DNA from: Anniella stebbinsi
Taxonomy: Eukaryota; Chordata; Lepidosauria; Squamata; Anniellidae
Assembly: GCA_029215795.1 (NCBI GenBank)
Contig: JARDYH010000017.1
Coordinates: 420,653 to 484,652 of the forward strand
DNA length: 64,000 bases
Reading direction: 5' to 3'
Position 1 is the stretch's first letter. Each line of letters starts with the position of its first letter. A model generated the notes under the pieces. The model made no database searches. It was not told the DNA's origin and saw only the letters and a list, made by a program, of their open reading frames with translations. Both the position numbers and the translations under genes were made by a program. This document shows positions 22,695 to 31,680 of this stretch, piece by piece.

Positions 22695-25600
22695 TCAGAT
22701 ATTGCCAAATGCCTGAGAGAAGAGGAAAGTCTTGACCTGGCGCCGAAAAGATAACAATGTTGGCGCCAGGCGGGCCTCGACAGGGAGATCGTTCCACAAT
22801 TGGGGAGCCACCACAGAGAAGGCCCTCTCTCTTGTTGCCGACCTCCGAGCTTCCCTCGGAGGAGGCACTCGGAGGAGGGCCTTAGATGTTGAACGTAGTG
22901 TTCGGGTAGGTTCATGTCGGGAAAGGCGTTCCATCAGGTATTGTGGTCCCAAGCCGTGTAAGGCTTTATAGGTTAAAACCAGCACCTTGAACCGGGCTCG
23001 GAAACATACAGGCAGCCAATGCAAGCGGGCCAGAGTAGGTCTTATATGTTCGAACCTACTGGTTCCAGTTATCAATCTGGCCGCTGCATTTTGCACAAGC
23101 TGCAGCTTCCGAACCACCTTCAAAGGCAGCCCCACGTAGAGTGCATTGCAGTAATCTAACTTGGAGGTTACCAGAGCATGGACAACTGAAGCCAGGTTAT
23201 CCCTGTCCAGATAGGGACGTAGCTGGGCCACCAACCGAAGTTGGTAGAAGGCACTCCGTGCCACTGAGGCCACCTGCGCCTCAAGTGACAGAGATGGTTC
23301 TAGGAGAACCCCCAAGCTACGAACCCGCTCCTTCAAGGGGAGTGCAACCCCATCCAGAACAGGTTGAACACCCTCCATCCGGTCAGCGGAACCACCCACC
23401 AACAGCGTCTCAGTCTTGTCTGGATTGAGTTTCAGTTTATTAGCCCTCATCCAGTCCATTGTCGCAGCCAGGCACTGGTTCAGCACATCCACAGCCTCGC
23501 CTGATGAAGATGAAAAGGAGAAATAGAGCTGCGTGTCATCAGCATACTGATGACAACGCACTCCAAAACTCCGGATGACTGTACTCAACGGTTTCATGTA
23601 GATATTGAACAGCATGGGGGACAAAACTGACCCCTGCGGAACCCCATACTGGAGAATCCACGGGGCCGAGCAATGTTCCCCAAGCACCACCTTCTGGAGC
23701 CGACCCACCAAGTAGGAGCGGAACCACTGCAATGCAGTGCCTCCCACTCCCAACTCAGCCAGTCGTGCCAGAAGGATACCATGGTCGATGGTATCGAAAG
23801 CCGCTGAGAGATCAAGGAGAATCAACAGAGTCACACTCCCCCTGTCTTTCTCCCGACATAGGTCATCATACAGGGCGACCAAGGCTGTTTCCGTACCAAA
23901 ACCAGGCCTGAAACCCGACTGAAATGGATCCAGATAATCAGTCTCATCCAAGAGTGCCTGGAGCTGGCTCGCAACCACCCGCTCCAGGACCTTGCCCAGG
24001 AATGGAACATTTGCTACTGGCCTGTAGTTATTCAGATTTTCAGGGTCCAGGGAAGATTTCTTTAGGAGTGGTCTCACTGCCGCCTCTTTCAGGAGGCCTG
24101 GGACCACTCCCTCTTGCAAAGAGGCATTAATCACTTCCCTGGCCCAGCCAGTTGTTCCATCCCTGCTAGCTTTTATTAGCCAAGAGGGGCAAGGATCCAA
24201 TATGGAAGTGGTTGCACGAACCTGTCCAAGCACCTTGTCAACATCCTCGAGCTGCACCAACTGAAACTCATCCAAGAAAACAGGACAAGCCTGTGCTCTG
24301 GATACCTCACTAGATTCATCTGCTATAACACTGGAGTCTAAGTCCTGACGGATGCCAGAGATTTTATTCTGGAAGTGCCCAGCAAATGTATTACAGCGGG
24401 CCTCAGATGGTTCTACCATGTCCTTGGGGCCAGCATGTAAAAGCCCCCGGACAACTCTGAAAAGCTCCGCTGGGTGGCAGGTTGATGATTGAATAGTGGC
24501 AGCAAAGTATTGTTTTTTTGCTGCCCTCACTGCCCCTGAATACAGCTTACCATAAGCACTTACCAGTGTTTGATTGCATCCATCAGGAGTTCGTCTCCAT
24601 CTGCCCTCAAGCCGTCTCCTGTTTTGTTTCATCACTCTCAGCTCTGGGGTATACCACGGAGCCGTTCGAGCTCTACACAGGAGAGGGCGCTCAGGAGCAA
24701 TCGTGTCAACTGCCCGGGTCATTTCTGCATTCCACAGATCAACCAGGGTTTCGACAGGAGAGCCAGCCCTATCAGCCGGAAAACTCCCCAGAGCCCTCTG
24801 GAAACCATCTGGATCCATTAGCCTCCGGGGGCGGACCATCTTAATGGGTCCCCCACCCTTGCAGAGGGGAAAAGCCGCTGTAAGTCTAAACCTCAGCAGG
24901 TGGTGATCTGACCATGACAGAGGGGTTGATGTAAAGTTCCCCACTTTCAGATCCCCATCTCCATGTCCAGTTGAAAAAACCAGGTCTAGAGTATGCCCTG
25001 CTACATGTGTTGGGCCGATGGTATGTTGGGACAGTCCCATGGTTGTCATGGAAACCATGAAATCCTGAGCTGCCCCAGATAAAGTGCCCTCGGCATGAAT
25101 GTTGACATCCCCCAGAACCAAGAGTCTGGGGGACCTCAACAGTACACCAGAGACCACCTCTGTCAGCTCAGCTAGGGAGTCTGTTGAGCAGCGGGGTGGG
25201 CGGTACACCAACAGAATCCCTAATCTGTCCCGTTGGCCCAACACAAGGTGCAAACACTCCAGACCAGTAGTCGCATGGACAGGGAGCCTGCAGAGGGGGA
25301 TGGAATTCCTATAGACCACAGCAACCCCCCCTCCCCGGCCCTCAAGTCTACCCTGATGCTGAACCAAGTACCCCGGTGGGCATAACTGGGAGAGACTAAC
25401 TCCTCCCTGCTCTCCCACCCAGGTCTCGGTTATACATACCAGATCGGCTGCCTCATCCACAATTAAATCGTGGATGAGGGAGATCTTATTATGCACTGAT
25501 CTGGCATTTAAAAGCAGCACCCGGAGGCCTGAGGGCTGGCTGATAAGGCAACCAACAAGCCTGTGGGTGTGAGGGGGACCGGAACAAGGCACAGCCATTA

Positions 25601-25733
25601 ACTGTCTGGGCCTTGTTTCCCTAACCTGGCAAGTCCTCCTCACAACGCCATATCTCCCTCTACCCGTCACTACCCTGATTGTGCTCCCCTCAGATCCCCT
25701 CACCTGGCCCTGTATCCTCCCTCCCAGGCACAT
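22695..25733 (-). CDS. LINE ORF2p: endonuclease and reverse transcriptase
   Basis: A 1,012-residue protein that would carry out target-primed reverse transcription: the endonuclease nicks target DNA and the polymerase copies the LINE RNA from the nick. An apurinic-type (EEP) endonuclease spans about residues 70-285. It shows LLLNARSV (N76), ITETW (E103), GRGGGVAVVY (133-141), VYRPP (176-180), LGDVNIH (D209, N211), HTLDLVF (247-253) and SWSDHH (D276, H277). A linker follows, then reverse transcriptase from about 545 to 780. The polymerase shows NNYRPV (568-573), FQSGFRPG (604-611), LLDLSAAFDTIDH (D641), GVPQGSVLSP (697-706), YADD (730-733, catalytic D732 and D733) and LKLNPDKTE (767-775). The C-terminal ~230 residues include HWLPV (905-909) and APQLWNDLP (976-984), as in L2-like ORFs, with no RNase H domain or CCHC knuckle. 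An in-frame TGA two codons upstream fixes the start at or after this ATG. All expected catalytic residues are present and there is no frameshift or stop, so the protein may be active. Confidence 0.92.
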   Translation of the reverse strand: MCLGGRIQGQVRGSEGSTIRVVTGRGRYGVVRRTCQVRETRPRQLMAVPCSGPPHTHRLVGCLISQPSGLRVLLLNARSVHNKISLIHDLIVDEAADLVCITETWVGEQGGVSLSQLCPPGYLVQHQGRLEGRGGGVAVVYRNSIPLCRLPVHATTGLECLHLVLGQRDRLGILLVYRPPRCSTDSLAELTEVVSGVLLRSPRLLVLGDVNIHAEGTLSGAAQDFMVSMTTMGLSQHTIGPTHVAGHTLDLVFSTGHGDGDLKVGNFTSTPLSWSDHHLLRFRLTAAFPLCKGGGPIKMVRPRRLMDPDGFQRALGSFPADRAGSPVETLVDLWNAEMTRAVDTIAPERPLLCRARTAPWYTPELRVMKQNRRRLEGRWRRTPDGCNQTLVSAYGKLYSGAVRAAKKQYFAATIQSSTCHPAELFRVVRGLLHAGPKDMVEPSEARCNTFAGHFQNKISGIRQDLDSSVIADESSEVSRAQACPVFLDEFQLVQLEDVDKVLGQVRATTSILDPCPSWLIKASRDGTTGWAREVINASLQEGVVPGLLKEAAVRPLLKKSSLDPENLNNYRPVANVPFLGKVLERVVASQLQALLDETDYLDPFQSGFRPGFGTETALVALYDDLCREKDRGSVTLLILLDLSAAFDTIDHGILLARLAELGVGGTALQWFRSYLVGRLQKVVLGEHCSAPWILQYGVPQGSVLSPMLFNIYMKPLSTVIRSFGVRCHQYADDTQLYFSFSSSSGEAVDVLNQCLAATMDWMRANKLKLNPDKTETLLVGGSADRMEGVQPVLDGVALPLKERVRSLGVLLEPSLSLEAQVASVARSAFYQLRLVAQLRPYLDRDNLASVVHALVTSKLDYCNALYVGLPLKVVRKLQLVQNAAARLITGTSRFEHIRPTLARLHWLPVCFRARFKVLVLTYKALHGLGPQYLMERLSRHEPTRTLRSTSKALLRVPPPREARRSATRERAFSVVAPQLWNDLPVEARLAPTLLSFRRQVKTFLFSQAFGNI

Positions 25734-25741
25734 AGCTCAAG

Positions 25742-25785
25742 CCTGGGGAAAGAGGAAAAAAAAAAAAACAAAAAAAAAAACAACC
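25742..25785 (-). other. T-rich tract ending in CAG before the ORF
   Basis: The sense strand has two long T runs followed by CCTCTTTCCCCAG|GC, ending 9 bases before the start codon. It looks like a 3' splice-site polypyrimidine tract with AG. It may equally be just a T-rich leader. On the plus strand it is the A-rich stretch after 25,750. Confidence 0.4.
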
Positions 25786-25805
25786 AAAGACAAAAACAGA
25801 AAGCC

Positions 25806-25883
25806 GGCAGGCAGGCACACTCCTCCTCCTCTCCTCCTCCTCCTCCTCTGGCGGCAAGCCTCCCTCTCCTGCAGGTTGATGGC
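25806..25883 (-). repeat. 5' leader unit 2, partial (~78 bp)
   Basis: Close copy of the first ~78 bases of unit 1: CCATCAACCTGCAGG, the GGA-rich block and a short TGCC run of about three repeats. Its GGA block is a few bases longer, and it carries a few substitutions. It then changes abruptly into unique T-rich sequence that leads to the ORF. Confidence 0.75.
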
Positions 25884-25907
25884 TTTCCCAGGCCCCCTCA
25901 GCCAGCA

Positions 25908-25918
25908 GCTTAAATATC
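25908..25918 (-). promoter_or_regulatory. TATA-like box in LINE 5' leader
   Basis: The sense strand reads GGATATTTAAGC in otherwise GC-rich sequence. The first T of TATTTAA is about 31 bases upstream of the unit 1/unit 2 boundary at about 25,885, the usual TATA-to-start distance for RNA polymerase II. The element's own 5' end corresponds to the same boundary in unit 1. This is a candidate core promoter; transcription is not shown. Confidence 0.5.
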
Positions 25919-26029
25919 CCTCCCAGGAAGGGAGGGGGACTGATGTAATTGTCCACAGCAGCTGGCTCAGTACCTGGGAGCCTGGTCCTGCAAGGAGTGG
26001 CAGTCTGCCAGGCTGAAATCCTCTAGAGG

Positions 26030-26045
26030 CTGGTGGTGGTGGTGG
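26030..26045. repeat. (TGG)n microsatellite
   Basis: Five or so TGG repeats (plus strand) inside leader unit 1 of the LINE. It lies between the GGCA repeat and the mixed part of the unit. Confidence 0.85.
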
Positions 26046-26060
26046 CAGCAGCGAGGCCAG

Positions 26061-26062
<2 letters not shown>

Positions 26063-26092
<30 letters not shown>

Positions 26093-26094
26093 CA
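26063..26094. repeat. (GGCA)8 microsatellite
   Basis: Eight perfect GGCA repeats on the plus strand in leader unit 1. The corresponding place in unit 2 (25,806-25,817) has only three, so the tract expanded or contracted after the leader unit was duplicated. Confidence 0.9.
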
Positions 26095-27034
26095 CACTCC
26101 TCTCCTCCTCCTCCTCTGGCAGCAGGCCTCCCTCTCCTGCAGGTTGATGGCTTCCCTCTATACTTCCCCTTCTTCCCCTAGACTTCCCCTAGACTTCCCC
26201 TTCTTCCCCTAGACTTCCCCTTCTTCCCCTAGACTTCCCGTAGACTTCCCCTTCCCTCTATACTTTCCCTTCTTCCCCTAGACTTCCCCTAGACTTCCCC
26301 TTCCCTCTATACTTCCCCTTCTTCCCCTAGACTTCCCCTAGACTTCCCTTCCCTCTATACTTCCCCTTCTTCCCCTAGACTTCCCCTAGACTTCCCCTTC
26401 CCTCTCTACTTCCCCTTCTTCCCCTAGACTTCCCCTTCTTCCCCTAGACTTCCCCTTCTTCCCCTAGACTTCCCCTTTCCCTCTATACTTCCCCTTCTTC
26501 CATTAGACTTCCCCTTCCCTCTATACTTCCCCTGCTTCCCCTAGACTTCCCCTAGACTTCCCCTTCTTCCCATAGACTTCCCATAGACTTCCCCTTCCCT
26601 CTATACTTCCCCTTCTTCCCCTAGACTTCCCCTTCCCTCTATACTTCCCCTTCTTCCCCTAGACTTCCCCTTCTTCCCCTAGACTTCCTCTTCTTCCCCT
26701 AGACTTCCCCTTCCCTCTATACTTCCCCTTCTTCCCCTAGACTTCCCCTTCTTCCCTTAGACTTCCCCTTCTTCCCCTATACTTCCCCTTCCCTCTATAC
26801 TTCCCCTTCTTCCCCAAGACTTCCCCTAGACTTCCCCTTCCCGCTATACTTTTCCTTCTTCCCCTAGACTTCCCCTTCTTTCCCTAGACTTCCCCTTCCA
26901 TCTATACTTCCCCTTCTTCCCCTAGACTTCTCCTAGACTTCCCCTTCTTCCCCTAGACTTCCCCTTCTTCCCCTAGACTTCCCGTAGACTTCCCCTTCCC
27001 TCTATACTTTCCCTTCTTCCCCTAGACTTCCCCT

Positions 27035-29338
27035 AGACTTCCCCTTCTTCCCCTAGACTTCCCCTAGACTTCCCCTTCCCTCTATACTTCCCATTCTTCC
27101 ATTAGACTTCCCCTTCCCTCTATACTTCCCCTGCTTCCCCTAGACTTCCCCTAGACTTCTCCTTCTTCCCCTTAACTTCCCCTAGACTTCCCTTCCCTCT
27201 ATACTTCCCCTTCTTCCCCTAGACTTCCCCTAATCTTCCCCTTCCCTCTCTACTTCCCCTTCTTCCCCTAGACTTCCCCTTCTTCCCCTAGACTTCCCCT
27301 TCTTCCCCTAGACTTCCCCTTCCCTCTATACTTCCCCTTCTTCCATTAGACTTCCCCTTCCCTCTATACTTCCCCTGCTTCCCCTAGACTTCCCCTAGAC
27401 TTCCCCTTCTTCCCCTAGACTTCCCCTAGACTTCCCCTTCCCTCTATACTTCCCCTTCTTCCCCTAGACTTCCCCTTCCCTCTATACTTCCCCTTCTTCC
27501 CCTAAACTACCCCTTCTTCCCCTAGACTTCCTCTTCTTCCCCTAGACTTCCCCTTCCCTCTATACTTCCCCTTCTTCCCCTAGACTTCCCCTTCTTCCCT
27601 TAGACTTCCCCTTCTTCCCCTATACTTCCCCTTCCCTCTATACTTCCCCTTCTTCCCCTAGTCTACCCCTTGACTTCCCCTTCCCTCTATACTTCCCCTT
27701 CTTCCCCTAGACTTCCACGTCTTCCCCTAGACTTCCCCTTCTTCCCCAAGACTTCCCCTACACTTCCCCTTCCCTCTATACTTCCCCTTCCTCCCTAGAC
27801 TTCCCCTAGATTTCCCCTTCTTCCCCTAGACTTCCCCTTCCCTCTATACTTCCCCTTCTTCCCCTAGAGTTCCCCTTCTTCTCCTAGATTTCCCCTTCTT
27901 CCCCTAGACACCCCCTTCTTCCCCTAGACTTCCCCTTCTTCCCCTAGACTTCCCCTAGACTTCCCCTTCCCTCTATACTTCCCCTTCTTCCCCTACACTT
28001 CCCCTTCCCTCTATACTTCCCCTTCTTCCCCTAGACTTCCCCTGGACTTCCCCTTCCCTCTATACTTCCCCTTCTTCCCCTAGTCTACCCCTTGACTTCC
28101 CCTTCCCTCTATACTTCCCCTTCTTCCCCTAGACTTCCACGTCTTCCCCTAGACTTCCCCTTCTTCCCCAAGACTTCCCCTACACTTCCCCTTCCCTCTA
28201 TACTTCCCCTTCCTCCCTAGACTTCCCCTAGATTTCCCCTTCTTCCCCTAGACTTTCTCTTCCCTCTATACTTCCCCTTCTTCCCCTAGACTTCCCCTTC
28301 TTCCCCTAGACTTCCCCTTCTTCCCCTAGACTTCCCCTTCGCTCTATACTTCCCCTTCTTCCCCTAGACTTCCCCTAGAGTTCCCCTTCCCTCTCTACTT
28401 CCCCTTCTTCCCCTAGACTTCCCCTTCTTCCCCTAGACATCCCCTTCTTCCCCTAGACTTCCCCTTCCCTCTATACTTCCCCTGCTTCCCCTAGACTTCC
28501 CCTAGACTTCCCCTTCTTCCCCTAGACTTCCTGTAGTCTTCCCCTTCCCTCTATACTTCCCCTTCTTCCCCTAGACTTCCCCTTCCCTCTATACTTCCCC
28601 TTCTTCCCCTAGACTTCCCCTTCTTCCCCTAGACTTCCTCTTCTTCCCCTAGACTTCCCCTTCCCTCTATACTTCCCCTTCTTCCCCTAGACTTCCCCTT
28701 CTTCCCTTAGACTTCCCCTAGACTTCCCCTTCCCTCTATACTTCCCCTTCTTCCCCTAGACTTCCCCTAGACTTCCCCTTCCCTCTAGACTTCCCCTTCT
28801 TCCCCTAGACTTCCCCTTCTTCCCCTAGACTTCCCCTTCTTCCCCTAGATTTCCCCTAGACTTCCCCTTCCCTCTATACTTCCCCTTCTTCCCCTAGACT
28901 TCCCCTAGTCTTCCCCTTCCCTCTATACTGCCCCTTCTTCCCCTAGACTTCCCCTAGACTTCCCCTTTCCTCTATACTTCCCCTTCTTCCCCTAGACTTC
29001 CCCTAGACTTCCCCTTCTCGCTATACTTCCCCTTCTTCCCCTAGACTTCCCCTAGACTTCCCCTTCCCTCTATACTTCCCCTTCTTCCCCTAGACTTCCC
29101 CTAGACTTCCCCTTCCCTCTATACTTCCCCTTCTTCCCCTAGACTTCCCCTTCTTCCCATAGACTTCCCCTTCTTCCCTTAGATTTCCCCTTCTCCCCCT
29201 AGACTTCCCCTAGACTTCCCCTTCCCTCTATACTTCCCCTTCTTCCCCTAGACTTCCCCTTCTTCTCCTAGACTTCCCCTTCTTCCCCTAGACTTCCCCT
29301 TCCCTCTATACTTCCCCTTCTTCCCCTAGACTTCCCCT
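27035..29338. repeat. 2.3-kb tandem unit, copy 1
   Basis: Variants repeat 2,304 bp downstream: ctaatc at 27,231 and 29,535, and ccacgtc at 27,717/30,021 and 28,139/30,443. After the 38-bp deletion near 28,465 the spacing is 2,342 bp (cctgtagtc G at 28,533 and 30,875). It contains an internal 422-bp duplication of the ccacgtc neighbourhood. The edges are approximate. Confidence 0.75.
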
Positions 29339-31680
29339 AGACTTCCCCTTCTTCCCCTAGACTTCCCCTAGACTTCCCCTTCCCTCTATACTTCCCATTC
29401 TTCCATTAGACTTCCCCTTCCCTCTATACTTCCCCTGCTTCCCCTAGACTTCCCCTAGACTTCTCCTTCTTCCCCTTAACTTCCCCTAGACTTCCCTTCC
29501 CTCTATACTTCCCCTTCTTCCCCTAGACTTCCCCTAATCTTCCCCTTCCCTCTCTACTTCCCCTTCTTCCCCTAGACTTCCCCTTCTTCCCCTAGACTTC
29601 CCCTTCTTCCCCTAGACTTCCCCTTCCCTCTATACTTCCCCTTCTTCCATTAGACTTCCCCTTCCCTCTATACTTCCCCTGCTTCCCCTAGACTTCCCCT
29701 AGACTTCCCCTTCTTCCCCTAGACTTCCCCTAGACTTCCCCTTCCCTCTATACTTCCCCTTCTTCCCCTAGACTTCCCCTTCCCTCTATACTTCCCCTTC
29801 TTCCCCTAAACTACCCCTTCTTCCCCTAGACTTCCTCTTCTTCCCCTAGACTTCCCCTTCCCTCTATACTTCCCCTTCTTCCCCTAGACTTCCCCTTCTT
29901 CCCTTAGACTTCCCCTTCTTCCCCTATACTTCCCCTTCCCTCTATACTTCCTCTTCTTCCCCTAGTCTACCCCTTGACTTCCCCTTCCCTCTATACTTCC
30001 CCTTCTTCCCCTAGACTTCCACGTCTTCCCCTAGACTTCCCCTTCTTCCCCAAGACTTCCCCTACACTTCCCCTTCCCTCTATACTTCCCCTTCCTCCCT
30101 AGACTTCCCCTAGATTTCCCCTTCTTCCCCTAGACTTCCCCTTCCCTCTATACTTCCCCTTCTTCCCCTAGAGTTCCCCTTCTTCTCCTAGATTTCCCCT
30201 TCTTCCCCTAGACACCCCCTTCTTCCCCTAGACTTCCCCTTCTTCCCCTAGACTTCCCCTAGACTTCCCCTTCCCTCTATACTTCCCCTTCTTCCCCTAC
30301 ACTTCCCCTTCCCTCTATACTTCCCCTTCTTCCCCTAGACTTCCCCTGGACTTCCCCTTCCCTCTATACTTCCCCTTCTTCCCCTAGTCTACCCCTTGAC
30401 TTCCCCTTCCCTCTATACTTCCCCTTCTTCCCCTAGACTTCCACGTCTTCCCCTAGACTTCCCCTTCTTCCCCAAGACTTCCCCTACACTTCCCCTTCCC
30501 TCTATACTTCCCCTTCCTCCCTAGACTTCCCCTAGATTTCCCCTTCTTCCCCTAGACTTTCTCTTCCCTCTATACTTCCCCTTCTTCCCCTAGACTTCCC
30601 CTTCTTCCCCTAGACTTCCCCTTCTTCCCCTAGACTTCCCCTTCGCTCTATACTTCCCCTTCTTCCCCTAGACTTCCCCTAGAGTTCCCCTTCCCTCTCT
30701 ACTTCCCCTTCTTCCCCTAGACTTCCCCTTCTTCCCCTAGACATCCCCTTCTTCCCCTAGACTTCCCCTTCCCTCTATACTTCCCCTTCTTCCATTAGAC
30801 TTCCCCTTCCCTCTATACTTCCCCTGCTTCCCCTAGACTTCCCCTAGACTTCCCCTTCTTCCCCTAGACTTCCTGTAGTCTTCCCCTTCCCTCTATACTT
30901 CCCCTTCTTCCCCTAGACTTCCCCTTCCCTCTATACTTCCCCTTCTTCCCCTAGACTTCCCCTTCTTCCCCTAGACTTCCTCTTCTTCCCCTAGACTTCC
31001 CCTTCCCTCTATACTTCCCCTTCTTCCCCTAGACTTCCCCTTCTTCCCTTAGACTTCCCCTAGACTTCCCCTTCCCTCTATACTTCCCCTTCTTCCCCTA
31101 GACTTCCCCTAGACTTCCCCTTCCCTCTAGACTTCCCCTTCTTCCCCTAGACTTCCCCTTCTTCCCCTAGACTTCCCCTTCTTCCCCTAGATTTCCCCTA
31201 GACTTCCCCTTCCCTCTATACTTCCCCTTCTTCCCCTAGACTTCCCCTAGTCTTCCCCTTCCCTCTATACTGCCCCTTCTTCCCCTAGACTTCCCCTAGA
31301 CTTCCCCTTTCCTCTATACTTCCCCTTCTTCCCCTAGACTTCCCCTAGACTTCCCCTTCTCGCTATACTTCCCCTTCTTCCCCTAGACTTCCCCTAGACT
31401 TCCCCTTCCCTCTATACTTCCCCTTCTTCCCCTAGACTTCCCCTAGACTTCCCCTTCCCTCTATACTTCCCCTTCTTCCCCTAGACTTCCCCTTCTTCCC
31501 ATAGACTTCCCCTTCTTCCCTTAGATTTCCCCTTCTCCCCCTAGACTTCCCCTAGACTTCCCCTTCCCTCTATACTTCCCCTTCTTCCCCTAGACTTCCC
31601 CTTCTTCTCCTAGACTTCCCCTTCTTCCCCTAGACTTCCCCTTCCCTCTATACTTCCCCTTCTTCCCCTAGACTTCCCCT
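29339..31680. repeat. 2.3-kb tandem unit, copy 2
   Basis: Second copy, about 2,342 bp, retaining the unit pair deleted in copy 1. The same tandem pair exists at 46.5-50.5 kb, where both copies are 2,342 bp apart (46,487/48,829 and 46,909/49,251). The pair therefore already existed when the larger block was copied. Confidence 0.75.

Larger units (their letters stand above)
22448..26150 (-). mobile_element. L2-like non-LTR retrotransposon (LINE)
   Basis: A complex 3.7-kb segment abruptly interrupts the satellite. Read on the minus strand it has a repeated GC-rich leader (26,150-25,734), one long endonuclease plus reverse-transcriptase ORF, a ~245-base 3' untranslated region with a hairpin, and a (TAAA)n tail. 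The edges can be read precisely because other copies of the same higher-order repeat lack it. The site near 44,914-44,930 matches both flanks at offsets 22,476 (left) and 18,770 (right), so the net insertion is 3,706 bp. At most 3 bp (ctt at 22,445-22,447 and 26,151-26,153) could be target duplication. The L2/CR1 group is indicated by the domain order without RNase H or zinc knuckle, by the YADD context and by the tail. Assignment to L2 and to a squamate host is from family knowledge. The copy looks full-length or nearly so. Confidence 0.9.
25734..26150 (-). other. 5' leader of the LINE, with repeated units
   Basis: About 417 bases upstream of the ORF. In sense order it holds one full 268-bp unit (26,151-25,884), a partial second unit of about 78 bp (25,883-25,806), and a unique T-rich stretch running into the start codon. 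There is no room for a usual ORF1 with RNA-binding motifs. Either this family has a single ORF, or ORF1 is absent from this copy. Confidence 0.75.
25884..26151 (-). repeat. 5' leader unit 1 (268 bp)
   Basis: The sense strand begins with CCATCAACCTGCAGG, then a GAG/AGG-rich stretch, (TGCC)n, (CCA)n, a mixed region, and a TATA-like box close to its downstream end. The CCATCAACCTGCAGG segment, the GGA-rich part and the start of the TGCC repeat recur 268 bp downstream as unit 2. The layout resembles the promoter monomers found at the 5' end of some LINEs such as mouse L1. The homology is seen; the promoter role is inferred. Confidence 0.75.

Noticed and set aside
22607..22915. Short minus-strand reading frames over the LINE 3' end
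   Set aside because: They are off-frame shadows of the ORF2 C-terminus that run into the T-rich untranslated tract, giving Phe/Val low-complexity tails.
25690..25956. 88-residue minus-strand reading frame as ORF1 of the LINE
   Set aside because: It is in another frame, overlaps the ORF2 start, and consists largely of Glu and Phe runs translated from the GAG and T-rich tracts. It has no coiled coil, RRM or zinc-knuckle motif.
22732..26016. Plus-strand reading frames of 61-111 residues inside the LINE
   Set aside because: They are antisense shadows of the long minus-strand ORF and leader, with no recognisable domain and many overlapping frames.
22448..26150. LTR retrotransposon or endogenous retrovirus
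   Set aside because: There are no terminal repeats, gag, protease or integrase. An apurinic-type endonuclease precedes the reverse transcriptase, as in LINEs.
22440..26157. 7-bp cttccct target-site duplication flanking the LINE
   Set aside because: The word is part of the satellite itself. Comparison with the empty copy at 44,914 leaves at most 3 bp (ctt) duplicated.
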